Source: Spirochaetaceae bacterium
GTDB taxonomy: Bacteria; Spirochaetota; Spirochaetia; B11-G9
Direction of reading: 5' to 3'
Length of the DNA stretch: 7,099 bases
NCBI GenBank assembly: GCA_030600745.1
Contig: JAUVLL010000172.1
Coordinates: 1 to 7,099 of the forward strand
Shown: one piece after another, positions 1 to 6,157 of the stretch
Layout: each line of letters opens with the position of its first letter
Position numbering within the stretch: the stretch's first letter is position 1
Translations under genes and position numbers: made by a program
The notes under the pieces: model-generated
The model's database searches: none
Told to the model about the DNA's origin: nothing
The model's input: the letters and a program-made list of their open reading frames with translations, nothing else

Positions 1-570
1 ATCAGACATGTTGAGGATGATGGGCAGTTTCTCTCGGGATATGCAGGGATTTTGATTGCATCCGGTGCAGATGGTGCCTATGATTTTGGACAGGCCGATG
101 CAGTTACATCTCTTCGTGGTAACGGACTTGCTTATTCAGTCGCTCCTGTTCCGCATCCTTCCGGATGGCTTGAAGTTAACAGAACTCTGATAAATGATAC
201 AGGATCTTTAGCAGCAGGTTTCGGAGTGAATGGACATATATCCAATCCAGGTGACGGTTCTGCAGCTATCTCAATTGCAGCTCTTCGGAATAATGATGTG
301 ATGGTTGGTAATCTGCGTAGTTTCGATGAGTATTTTTCTTCTACCATTGCAAATGCAGGTCTTAAGGGTGAAGCCGCAGCACGAGCATTAGAGACTGAAG
401 AATTAATTATGAAGGATCTTGAGTCTATGAGAGAATCAATTTCCGGAGTGAATATTGATGAAGAGCTTTCCCGGATGATTAAGTTTCAGCATGGCTACAA
501 TGCTGCATCAAGATTTGTATCAGAGATAGACAAGATGCTGGATACAATTATCAATAGAATGGGAGTGTAG
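1..570 (+). CDS. flgK: Flagellar hook-associated protein 1 (FlgK), C-terminal part
   Basis: This is the last 189 codons of FlgK; the frame is open from base 1, so the start lies upstream of the window. FlgK is exported through the flagellar type III system and forms the first ring of the hook-filament junction, with FlgL next to it. The identification rests on the C-terminal helix, where SGVNIDEELSRMIKFQHGYN and the following EIDKMLDTIINR match the D0 segment shared by FlgK and other axial proteins. Before it lies a Gly/Ser/Asn-rich region and the segment NNDVMVGNLRSFDEYFS, typical of the FlgK stretch leading into that helix. The TAG stop is four bases before flgL, which supports co-transcription and the FlgK rather than FlgE assignment. 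The upstream domains cannot be judged here. Confidence 0.93.
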   Translation: MRHVEDDGQFLSGYAGILIASGADGAYDFGQADAVTSLRGNGLAYSVAPVPHPSGWLEVNRTLINDTGSLAAGFGVNGHISNPGDGSAAISIAALRNNDVMVGNLRSFDEYFSSTIANAGLKGEAAARALETEELIMKDLESMRESISGVNIDEELSRMIKFQHGYNAASRFVSEIDKMLDTIINRMGV

Positions 571-574
571 TTAA

Positions 575-1819
575 ATGACTCGTGTCAGTACAAATATGAC
601 AAATGACGATATGCAGTATTATCTGCAGTTAAGAAATTCAGAAATGAACAGACTTCAGAATAAGATGGCGGAGCAGACAAGAATAAAAGATTTACGGGAT
701 GACCCTGTCAGTGCTGCCCACTCTGTAAAGTATCTGTCAAAAATCGATCGGCTTAACCGTTTTTCGCGTAATATTGATAATATAATGAGTGAAAACAGAA
801 TTGCAGAAGGTTATATGGTCAGTGCAAATAATATTATCCATCGTGTACGTGAATTGGCTATCCAGGGAGCAAATGATACATATACAAGATCAGAAAAAAT
901 TATTATGGGAGAAGAGGTAAATCAGCTGTTAAATGAGTTAGTTTCCATTGCAAATGCAAAGACCTCAGATGGTACAAGTATGTTTGCAGGAGACAAGACT
1001 CAGAGCGATGCTTATCGTGTTTTATCAAGTCGTGTTCCAGGAGCAATAGGTAAGGTTATTACGGAGGTCCAGTATGCCGGTTCCATCAATCCTGTTCAGG
1101 CAGAGATTTCAGAATCCAGTTATATTGATGCAGGTTTTGCAGGGAATAGGGTATTCTGGGCTGAGCACCAGCAGATAATTTCAAACAGGGATGCCCAGGG
1201 ATTTGTAGCAACTGCTGATTCCAGATTCAGAATTGATAATGATTATATTGATATTAAAGCTGGTGATAATATTCATACAATTATTGCAAGAATTAATAGC
1301 TCTGATTCTGCAGTAAAAGCTGTACTTGATCCGGTTCAGAACTCGATAGTTCTGAAAAGTACTACTCCGCATCAAATATGGCTTGAGGATAGTGGAAACG
1401 GGCGTATACTGAAAGATCTTGGATTGATCTCTGAAACAGGTAAACCTCCCAACAATATTTCAAGGGAAGCTGATGCGGGTGGTGGATCCTTATTTGATAT
1501 GGTAATTGATGTGCGAAATCAATTGTACAATGGGAATACTATTAATATTGGTGGTTCAAGTCTTAAGGGATTGACAATTGGGCAGGAGAATCTGATATCC
1601 TCTATTGCTGCACTTGGTTCCCATGAAGAAAGGTTACAGACAGTAAAAGAACGCCTGAATTCTGAAATACCAGAGACAACAGCTTTGAATTCTATGGAAG
1701 TTGACCTGGATATGACAAAGGCTATTACAGATTTGAAAATGCTCGAATATACACAAAAGGCAGCAATGCAGGTTGCCGGCAGAATATTACAACCCACATT
1801 GCTTGATTTTTTAAGATAG
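575..1819 (+). CDS. flgL: Flagellar hook-filament junction protein FlgL (HAP3)
   Basis: A 414-residue FlgL, the second ring of the hook-filament junction, onto which flagellin polymerises. The N-terminal helical D0/D1 region (about 1-140) carries LRDDPVSAAHS (40-50), the family's RDDPxxAA motif, and RVRELAIQGAND (90-101), shared with flagellins. The C-terminal helix (about 370-414) has DMTKAITDLKMLEYTQKAA, the matching flagellin-like end. The protein is about 100 residues longer than the roughly 310-residue enterobacterial form; the extra length is central. Residues about 218-286 (FRIDNDYIDIKAGDNI onward, then DPVQNSIVLKS and LKDLGLIS) resemble the flagellin IN motif. The ATG at 575 has GGGAG at 561-565, inside the end of flgK. 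Function is firm; the IN-like assignment is by eye. Confidence 0.95.
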   Translation: MTRVSTNMTNDDMQYYLQLRNSEMNRLQNKMAEQTRIKDLRDDPVSAAHSVKYLSKIDRLNRFSRNIDNIMSENRIAEGYMVSANNIIHRVRELAIQGANDTYTRSEKIIMGEEVNQLLNELVSIANAKTSDGTSMFAGDKTQSDAYRVLSSRVPGAIGKVITEVQYAGSINPVQAEISESSYIDAGFAGNRVFWAEHQQIISNRDAQGFVATADSRFRIDNDYIDIKAGDNIHTIIARINSSDSAVKAVLDPVQNSIVLKSTTPHQIWLEDSGNGRILKDLGLISETGKPPNNISREADAGGGSLFDMVIDVRNQLYNGNTINIGGSSLKGLTIGQENLISSIAALGSHEERLQTVKERLNSEIPETTALNSMEVDLDMTKAITDLKMLEYTQKAAMQVAGRILQPTLLDFLR

Positions 1820-1820
1820 G

Positions 1821-1842
1821 GCAGGATGGATTAAGGTAGGAT
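1821..1842 (+). promoter_or_regulatory. fliW ribosome-binding region with three GGA motifs (possible CsrA target)
   Basis: The gap between flgL and fliW contains GGA at 1824-1826, 1828-1830 and 1839-1841. The last overlaps the Shine-Dalgarno AAGGTAGG (1833-1840) of fliW. CsrA is known to bind GGA-containing sites over ribosome-binding sites, and CAGGATG at 1822-1828 resembles the core of the CsrA consensus. AGGGCAGGAT (1818-1827) and AAGGTAGGAT (1833-1842) form an imperfect direct repeat, 8 of 10 identical, 15 nt apart. Regulation is inferred; the purine-rich repeat might only be an extended ribosome-binding site. Confidence 0.35.
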
Positions 1843-1844
1843 AA

Positions 1845-2300
1845 ATGCAGGTACTAACAAAACCATATGGAAAAATAGAAGTAGATGAACGGCAAAAAAT
1901 TTATTTTCCCGCAGGGCTTCTGGGTTTCGAAAATCTAAAAAATTATTTACTATTGGATGCAGCTCAGCAACCTTTTTATTGGCTCCAGTCTCTGGATGTT
2001 CCGGAGCTTGCTTTTGTAATGATTAACCCTACAATCTTCAGGCAAAACTATTTTCATGGAGTCTTGCCTTCAGAACTGGAAGAGATAGGCCTTACAGTCA
2101 CGGATTCAGAGAATTCTTTGGTATTTGCAATTGTTACAATACCGGAGGAACATTCAAAAATGACGGCTAATCTACAGGGACCAATAATAATAAACAGGAA
2201 AGATAAAGTTGGCAGACAATGTATCTCTATCAATTCCGATTTTAAAACTCAGCATTATGTCCTGGAAGAGCTTGCTGCTGTAAAGGATAGTGTATGCTGA
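1845..2300 (+). CDS. fliW: Flagellar assembly factor FliW
   Basis: A 151-residue cytoplasmic protein of normal FliW length. FliW binds newly made flagellin and also CsrA. When flagellin leaves the cell, free FliW holds CsrA and relieves repression of flagellin translation. This partner switch is known from Bacillus subtilis; the treponemal homologue TP0658 has been reported to bind flagellins. Visible family signatures are IYFPAGLLGFE (19-29), PFYWLQSLDVPELAFVMINP (43-62) and ANLQGPIIIN (108-117). The ATG at 1845 follows AAGGTAGG at 1833-1840. The end overlaps csrA by 7 nt, so translation of the two is likely coupled, which suits a protein and its antagonist. No odd residues or truncation are seen. 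Confidence 0.96.
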   Translation: MQVLTKPYGKIEVDERQKIYFPAGLLGFENLKNYLLLDAAQQPFYWLQSLDVPELAFVMINPTIFRQNYFHGVLPSELEEIGLTVTDSENSLVFAIVTIPEEHSKMTANLQGPIIINRKDKVGRQCISINSDFKTQHYVLEELAAVKDSVC

Positions 2301-2518
2301 TACTTTCCAGGAAGAAAGATGAAACAATAATTATTGATGATCATATAGAAATATCAATAGTTGAAATAAAAGGTGATCAGGTTAAAATTGGAATTAAAGC
2401 TCCACGCTCTGTTAAGATATTTAGACACGAAGTCTATTTAGCCATTCAGGAGGCAAATAAAGCTGCTGCAAAATCCGGTACAGAATTGCCTTCCATTGAT
2501 CTTCTTAAGCATCCTTAA
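2294..2518 (+). CDS. csrA: Carbon storage regulator / translational repressor CsrA
   Basis: A 74-residue CsrA, an RNA-binding homodimer that blocks ribosome access at GGA motifs; beside fliW its expected main target is flagellin mRNA. The five-strand core is intact: MLILSRKKDETIII (1-14), then KGDQVKIGIKAPRSVKIFRHE (26-46). RNA-contact residues Leu4, Arg6 and Arg44 are present. Compared with Escherichia coli CsrA it has Asp-Glu instead of Gly-Glu at 9-10, and His45 where the common REE motif has Glu. The tail is longer than in the 61-residue E. coli protein and Ala/Lys-rich, a common feature of Gram-positive and spirochete forms. The start overlaps fliW by 7 nt and is preceded by AAAGGA at 2282-2287. 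The 3' end overlaps the opposing HD-GYP gene by 14 nt. Confidence 0.97.
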   Translation: MLILSRKKDETIIIDDHIEISIVEIKGDQVKIGIKAPRSVKIFRHEVYLAIQEANKAAAKSGTELPSIDLLKHP

Positions 2519-2520
2519 GG
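2503..2520. other. Small hairpin at the convergent gene junction
   Basis: CTTAAG (2504-2509), loop CATC, CTTAAG (2514-2519) gives a 6-bp stem with a 4-nt loop in either transcript; 2503 and 2520 could add a U-G pair in the plus-strand RNA. The TAA stop of csrA (2516-2518) lies in one arm and that of the HD-GYP gene (2505-2507, minus) in the other. The stem is AT-rich and no T-run follows in either direction, so it is not a standard intrinsic terminator. Confidence 0.3.
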
Positions 2521-3629
2521 CGTTCATAAATAGATTCAAACTCTTCATTGTATTTAAAATATATTTCGACAAGATCAGGATCGAAGTGAGTTCCCGCCTC
2601 CTTTGTTATAATGTCTGTTGCTTTTTTGTGTGAGAATGCATCTTTATAACTTCTTTCCATTCGAAGAGCATCATAGACATCGGAAATTGCTACTATTCTT
2701 GCGGCCAGAGGTATAAGTACTCCGCTAAATCCATATGGATATCCCTTCCCATCCCATCTTTCATGATGGAAATTCGCGATATGTGCTGCCATTGGGTTGG
2801 GGTAAGCACTTAGAATTAAGGCACCGCTTTTTGGATGTTCTTTCATTATTATCCATTCTTCTTTGGTAAGGGGGCCTGGCTTTGTTAGAATATAATCAGG
2901 AGTGCCTATTTTACCGACATCGTGCATGGGTGCAAAAACAAATATATTTTCTATGAAATCGGTATTTATCTCAGGATAGGCCGGATTATCAAAAAGTTTT
3001 TCTGCAATGGATTTTGAGTATTCACCTACTCTCTTTATATGGTTACCTGTATCGTTGTCCTTAAGTTTTGATGCTTCCAATAGAGTTAGAAACGTTCCTT
3101 CAAAAAATTCCTTATTTTCTTTGGACAAATCATCAAATAATCCGACATAAATATGTGGAATGGATTTATTGGAATTTACGATTTTTTTTGTAAAATATGG
3201 TGTAATAATAAGATTGGCAACAATCTTTAAATGTTTACGATGTCTTGATTCTATCTTTCCCTTATATGAATATCCTGATTTTTTATCTGTAATATTTTTA
3301 TAGATAATTCCCAGTTTATCCGGTGTTAAAAATGGTGAAAAATCAGAAACCAAATTTATGGGAAGATCTCTTTTCCCATGAATAAAGAGATCTGTATATG
3401 AACTATTTTGCCAAAGAATATTTAGTCTTGAATCCACTATAATTGATGGTATTAGACTGAATTTCAGATTTGTCATAAGCTTAAGACGAGGAAGAGTTTT
3501 AATAATCTTTGATTTTAATTTAGGAAAATCAGAATTGATAGATGGGCTGTTAGTAGCCTGAAATTCTTCAACTTCAACAAGATCAGACGCATCTTCCTGT
3601 TCCGGCAACTCTTCTAAATCATTATTCAT
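2505..3629 (-). CDS. PAS/HD-GYP cyclic-di-GMP phosphodiesterase
   Basis: A 374-residue cytoplasmic protein expected to hydrolyse cyclic-di-GMP. After an acidic, probably disordered N-terminus (1-35), residues about 57-168 look like a PAS sensor (PSIIVDSRLNILWQNSSY and the following strands). The HD-GYP domain covers about 185-365. Metal ligands in place are His197, His236-Asp237 in MHDVGKIG, His265 in KEHP, His288-His289, and Asp317 in ISDVYDAL. The GYP signature is RWDGKGYPYG (291-300), and GTHFDPDLVE closes the domain. Asp193 stands four residues before His197, where some three-metal enzymes have Glu. There is no membrane segment or receiver domain, so input probably comes through the PAS fold. 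The start lies 11 nt after the tsaB stop, with AAGGA at 3645-3649 about 15 nt from the ATG, a weak initiation site. It ends the minus-strand operon and overlaps csrA. Confidence 0.93.
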   Translation of the reverse strand: MNNDLEELPEQEDASDLVEVEEFQATNSPSINSDFPKLKSKIIKTLPRLKLMTNLKFSLIPSIIVDSRLNILWQNSSYTDLFIHGKRDLPINLVSDFSPFLTPDKLGIIYKNITDKKSGYSYKGKIESRHRKHLKIVANLIITPYFTKKIVNSNKSIPHIYVGLFDDLSKENKEFFEGTFLTLLEASKLKDNDTGNHIKRVGEYSKSIAEKLFDNPAYPEINTDFIENIFVFAPMHDVGKIGTPDYILTKPGPLTKEEWIIMKEHPKSGALILSAYPNPMAAHIANFHHERWDGKGYPYGFSGVLIPLAARIVAISDVYDALRMERSYKDAFSHKKATDIITKEAGTHFDPDLVEIYFKYNEEFESIYERLKDA

Positions 3630-3640
3630 AACAATTCTGG

Positions 3641-4309
3641 TTAATCCTTCCTTGTAATACCAATTTCCGCTTCGCTCTTACGCAAATAAATAGGGCCCTC
3701 AGTATCAGGAGAAGGACCGAACTCTTCAAAATATTTCCGGCCAAGGGGAATAAGATTGCAGGAAAACCCCCTCCTTTTTATTGGATCTATACTGATATCT
3801 TTTTCAGGATTGTGTAAATCTGCTAATATCAGTGCATCAGGGCCTGTAAACAATATTCGGTTGTAATATTTAAGTTTGGTAAAAATATCCTCCGGGGCCA
3901 AATCCAGATTATCAGTTTTTTTCTCACCATGGGTAAAAATGGCTGTATAAAACCGTTTTTTCCTTGCATCTATTATTGGAAGAACTACACCATCAAAATA
4001 GTTAAGCCCATATGCCATCATATCTAAAGTGGGTACTGTAACCATTGGAACTCCGGAACCATAACTTATTCCCTTTGCTGTTGACATGCCGATACGGAGA
4101 CCAGTAAAAGATCCAGGACCTCCTGGGCAAACAATCAGATCAAGTTCTGAAGTTGTTATATCTGCTTTGACAAGGAGTGAATTAATCTCTGTAATTAATG
4201 TTTCGGAATGTTTATAACCCTGGGAGCATGAGAATTCAAAGTAATTCCGGTCTACAACGAGGCAGACGCTGAAAATTTCGGTAGATGTGTCAAAGGCAAG
4301 AATATTCAC
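3641..4309 (-). CDS. tsaB: tRNA threonylcarbamoyladenosine (t6A) biosynthesis protein TsaB
   Basis: A 222-residue TsaB (YeaZ), the non-catalytic ASKHA-fold partner of TsaD. With TsaE and TsaD it transfers the threonylcarbamoyl group to A37 of ANN-decoding tRNAs. Visible signatures are the N-terminal strand and turn NILAFDTSTE (2-11), GGPGSFTGLRIG (63-74), the most conserved motif of the family, DARKKRFY (114-121), and a C-terminal PIYLRKSEAE (206-215). Length is normal for the family (about 210-230). The start is GTG, sharing a GTGA overlap with the tsaE stop, so translation is probably coupled. A weak TAGG lies just upstream. tsaD is not in the window. Confidence 0.95.
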   Translation of the reverse strand: MNILAFDTSTEIFSVCLVVDRNYFEFSCSQGYKHSETLITEINSLLVKADITTSELDLIVCPGGPGSFTGLRIGMSTAKGISYGSGVPMVTVPTLDMMAYGLNYFDGVVLPIIDARKKRFYTAIFTHGEKKTDNLDLAPEDIFTKLKYYNRILFTGPDALILADLHNPEKDISIDPIKRRGFSCNLIPLGRKYFEEFGPSPDTEGPIYLRKSEAEIGITRKD

Positions 4310-4725
4310 TGTATACCTACTATGTCAATTTTTCTTTTTTTATCCGGAAGAATTGAAATATTTATGTTAATTGTATTATCCGGCAGGTAGTCAGTTATTT
4401 TTTCACTCCATTCAATTATGGTAATACCACTACCGTATATCATTTCATCTGTTCCCAGTAATTCAAATTCCTCATATGAGTCTATTCTATAAAGATCCAT
4501 ATGGTAAAGTGCTTTTTTGCCGTAGTATTCTGATATTATTGTGTATGTAGGACTTGTAATGTTTTCAGTTATATCAAGACCCAGGGCAATTCCCTTTACA
4601 AAGGTCGTTTTCCCGGTACCTAAGGTTCCCTGAAGTGCAATTACTGCTCCGGATTTTAGCTTTTCAGAAATATTCTTTCCCAACTGTACAGTTTCATCAG
4701 GGGAATTCGAAATTAAAGTTGTCAG
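4306..4725 (-). CDS. tsaE: t6A biosynthesis ATPase TsaE, probable CTG start
   Basis: TsaE (YjeE) is the small P-loop ATPase that drives the TsaB-TsaD complex through its t6A cycle. From the proposed CTG at 4725-4723 it has 139 residues. Walker A is GTLGTGKT (33-40), followed by SPTYT (58-62), HMDLYR (75-80) and EW (105-106), all family hallmarks. The first conventional start in frame is TTG at 4683, but it lies within the first conserved helix. It would discard in-frame codons for ISNSPDETVQLG, which match the family's N-terminal S-x-E-E-T-x-x-LG pattern. No ATG, GTG or TTG exists between 4684 and the upstream stop at 4765-4767. The CTG overlaps the preceding gene's stop as CTGA, with AGAAGGA about 8 nt upstream. 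The gene is certain; the start codon is inferred, and ATT at 4713-4711 is a poorer alternative. Confidence 0.9.
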   Translation of the reverse strand: MTTLISNSPDETVQLGKNISEKLKSGAVIALQGTLGTGKTTFVKGIALGLDITENITSPTYTIISEYYGKKALYHMDLYRIDSYEEFELLGTDEMIYGSGITIIEWSEKITDYLPDNTININISILPDKKRKIDIVGIQ

Positions 4726-4985
4726 TAGAGTTTTCCTTCTTTTTCCATAGTTAAAATGTATTTTTTAAGGATTCTGATAGCTTGTATAACAGGATAATCC
4801 GGGGCCTTAGTGAATCGGATTTCTACCTGTTTTGTTCCAAATGGAGTTCGCTCAAGTGAAAACTCAATATTATTCTCACTTTCTATTGACCTTATATCAT
4901 TCAGAACAGCAAGACCAGTAAATTCCTCTCTGTAATGAAGCGGAATATCTTTTCTTACAATATTCTTAATGCCAATTACATTCAT
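4722..4985 (-). CDS. Small conserved-looking protein of unknown function
   Basis: An 87-residue protein I do not recognise. It has no signal peptide or membrane segment and reads as a compact alpha/beta domain: a strand-rich first half with charged turns, a probable strand KQVEIRFTKA (52-61), then an amphipathic helix YPVIQAIRILKKYILTME (64-81). The ATG at 4985 is preceded by only a weak GAG. Its stop overlaps the proposed CTG start of tsaE as CTGA, so its translation may be coupled to tsaE. It lies 62 nt after the PilZ gene. Being a real gene is supported by the open frame, the operon position and the tight junction; function is unknown. A role in motility or in t6A synthesis is possible from location alone. 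Confidence 0.8.
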   Translation of the reverse strand: MNVIGIKNIVRKDIPLHYREEFTGLAVLNDIRSIESENNIEFSLERTPFGTKQVEIRFTKAPDYPVIQAIRILKKYILTMEKEGKLY

Positions 4986-4991
4986 TTTCTA

Positions 4992-5020
4992 ACTCTATTG
5001 AAAATAGGGTTGCCCGTCAA
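4992..5020 (-). promoter_or_regulatory. Possible sigma-70-like promoter before the 87-residue gene
   Basis: On the minus strand TTGACG (5020-5015, five of six to the -35 consensus) is followed after 17 nt by TAGAGT (4997-4992, four of six to the -10 consensus). A transcript from here would begin at or next to the ATG at 4985, so it would be almost leaderless. This could give tsaE, tsaB and the HD-GYP gene expression independent of the flagellar genes upstream. In AT-rich DNA such matches arise by chance, so the support is weak. Confidence 0.25.
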
Positions 5021-5043
5021 TAAGATAAAAATCTTTATATTAT

Positions 5044-5068
5044 TATCCTATCCTATCATATCATATAT
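5044..5068. repeat. Short 5-bp tandem repeat across the PilZ gene stop
   Basis: Plus-strand units TATCC, TATCC, TATCA, TATCA and a partial TATAT run from 5044 to 5068. The array spans the last codons and the TAG stop (5050-5048) of the PilZ gene. It is short and might be coincidental. Confidence 0.4.
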
Positions 5069-6157
5069 GAATGAATTAATACTGTTTATATTCTTTTGAG
5101 ATACCTTTGTGAACATAATATGCATTACAGCTCCCATAGGTTTTATTCTCTTTATTGATTTATTTTTACCAAATACAATAATTTTTTCACCATCTATTGC
5201 TTCAAATTCCATTTTTAACAACTCTCCGGTACCCAGAGGGTAGGTTGCCCGCATTGAACAACCACCAGCAGATATTTCAATAATTGTACCAAGTATTCCA
5301 GCACTATTATCAACAACAGCCTTGCGTTTCTGGTTTCTTCCGTATCCGGTAGTAATAATTCTAATAGGATAGAAATATGCCGGTCTCCCCAGAGGTTTAC
5401 GCCGGTATTTCCGTTGTTGTGCCTGTTGAATACTCCTGGAATGTTGAAGAAAAAGAGAGGGAACACCCCTTATATTATTATATCCCGATACTTTACTGGA
5501 AAATGAGTATCCCTGCCCATTGGATTTCCAGAAAAAGACTTGAATTTTTGTCCATTTTTTCCATCTTATCTGATTCCCATGGTCATCCCTGGGTATCTTT
5601 ACACCAAGGTAATCTTTAAGGTTTGAAGAAACCTGAGATTCATATCGGGTTCCTCCAGGTGTTGAGAGATGGAGTTTCTGCCCTGGATTTAACTGTTTGG
5701 TACCTGTCATAAGTTGTTTCTTTTCGCTGTTTCTTTCGATTTTCTGTTTTATCCTGTATAGTAGAAGTTTTTGTCCTTCTTTGATATTTTGCGGAGTAAT
5801 ATCCTCTTCCAGTCGGTCCAGAGCTTTTTTTAAAGTTGAGTTAAGTGTTTTTGAGTTTTTAAGGAGATTATAGGTATCTTTCACCTTGTATGTTTTTATT
5901 AAATATTCCAAAGTTCTTATTTCAGGTACCGATAACCCCATTGCAATTGATCTTTTTTTGAAGGCTCTTTTATTATACTTTCCTGGTCTGCTTCCTGAGG
6001 ATCTTCCTGATCCTGATTTATCTTTACTACCGGAAGATCTTCCTGAAATAACAAGTAATATTAAAAAAACAAAGAAAACGATAATTCCAATAGTTACTGA
6101 TGTGGAACTTTGTTTTTTTAAGGTCATAATAGCTTCCTGAAGCAGAATAAAATTCAA
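5048..6157 (-). CDS. Membrane-anchored YcgR-like PilZ domain protein
   Basis: A 369-residue probable cyclic-di-GMP receptor. Order: a short N-terminus; one membrane helix (about 21-38, VTIGIIVFFVFLILLVIS); a Ser/Gly/Arg/Lys linker (39-60) with GRSSGS twice; a basic helical region (60-150); a YcgR-N-like beta domain (about 155-245, from LNPGQKLHLS); and a C-terminal PilZ domain (about 247-369). The RxxxR motif is RKYRR (249-253). The second motif is EISAGG (294-299), with Glu in place of the usual Asp or Asn. YcgR proteins bind cyclic-di-GMP and slow the flagellar motor; here membrane anchoring would put the reader near the motor. TTG at 6157 overlaps the upstream stop as TTGA and has AAAGGAG about 6 nt before it. 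ATG at 6127 (residue 11) also has a good AGGAAG site and is a real alternative. Domain calls are by eye. Confidence 0.88.
   Translation of the reverse strand: MNFILLQEAIMTLKKQSSTSVTIGIIVFFVFLILLVISGRSSGSKDKSGSGRSSGSRPGKYNKRAFKKRSIAMGLSVPEIRTLEYLIKTYKVKDTYNLLKNSKTLNSTLKKALDRLEEDITPQNIKEGQKLLLYRIKQKIERNSEKKQLMTGTKQLNPGQKLHLSTPGGTRYESQVSSNLKDYLGVKIPRDDHGNQIRWKKWTKIQVFFWKSNGQGYSFSSKVSGYNNIRGVPSLFLQHSRSIQQAQQRKYRRKPLGRPAYFYPIRIITTGYGRNQKRKAVVDNSAGILGTIIEISAGGCSMRATYPLGTGELLKMEFEAIDGEKIIVFGKNKSIKRIKPMGAVMHIMFTKVSQKNINSINSFIYDMIG

Noticed and set aside
132..1797. Minus-strand open frames under flgK and flgL
   Set aside because: Antisense shadows of well-identified flagellar genes.
4306..4683. TsaE starting at TTG 4683 (125 residues)
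   Set aside because: It cuts the conserved N-terminal helix, and the discarded in-frame codons encode family-typical residues; no good Shine-Dalgarno precedes this TTG.
4995..5007. CTATT-GAA-AATAG inverted repeat as an operator
   Set aside because: Five pairs with a 3-nt loop in AT-rich DNA is expected by chance.
5021..5036. AAGAT-AAAA-ATCTT hairpin after the PilZ gene as a terminator
   Set aside because: Only five AT-rich base pairs and no following T-run; too weak to call.
5377..5619. Plus-strand open frame of 80 codons inside the PilZ gene
   Set aside because: Shadow of the minus-strand gene, with no recognisable domain and no operon context.
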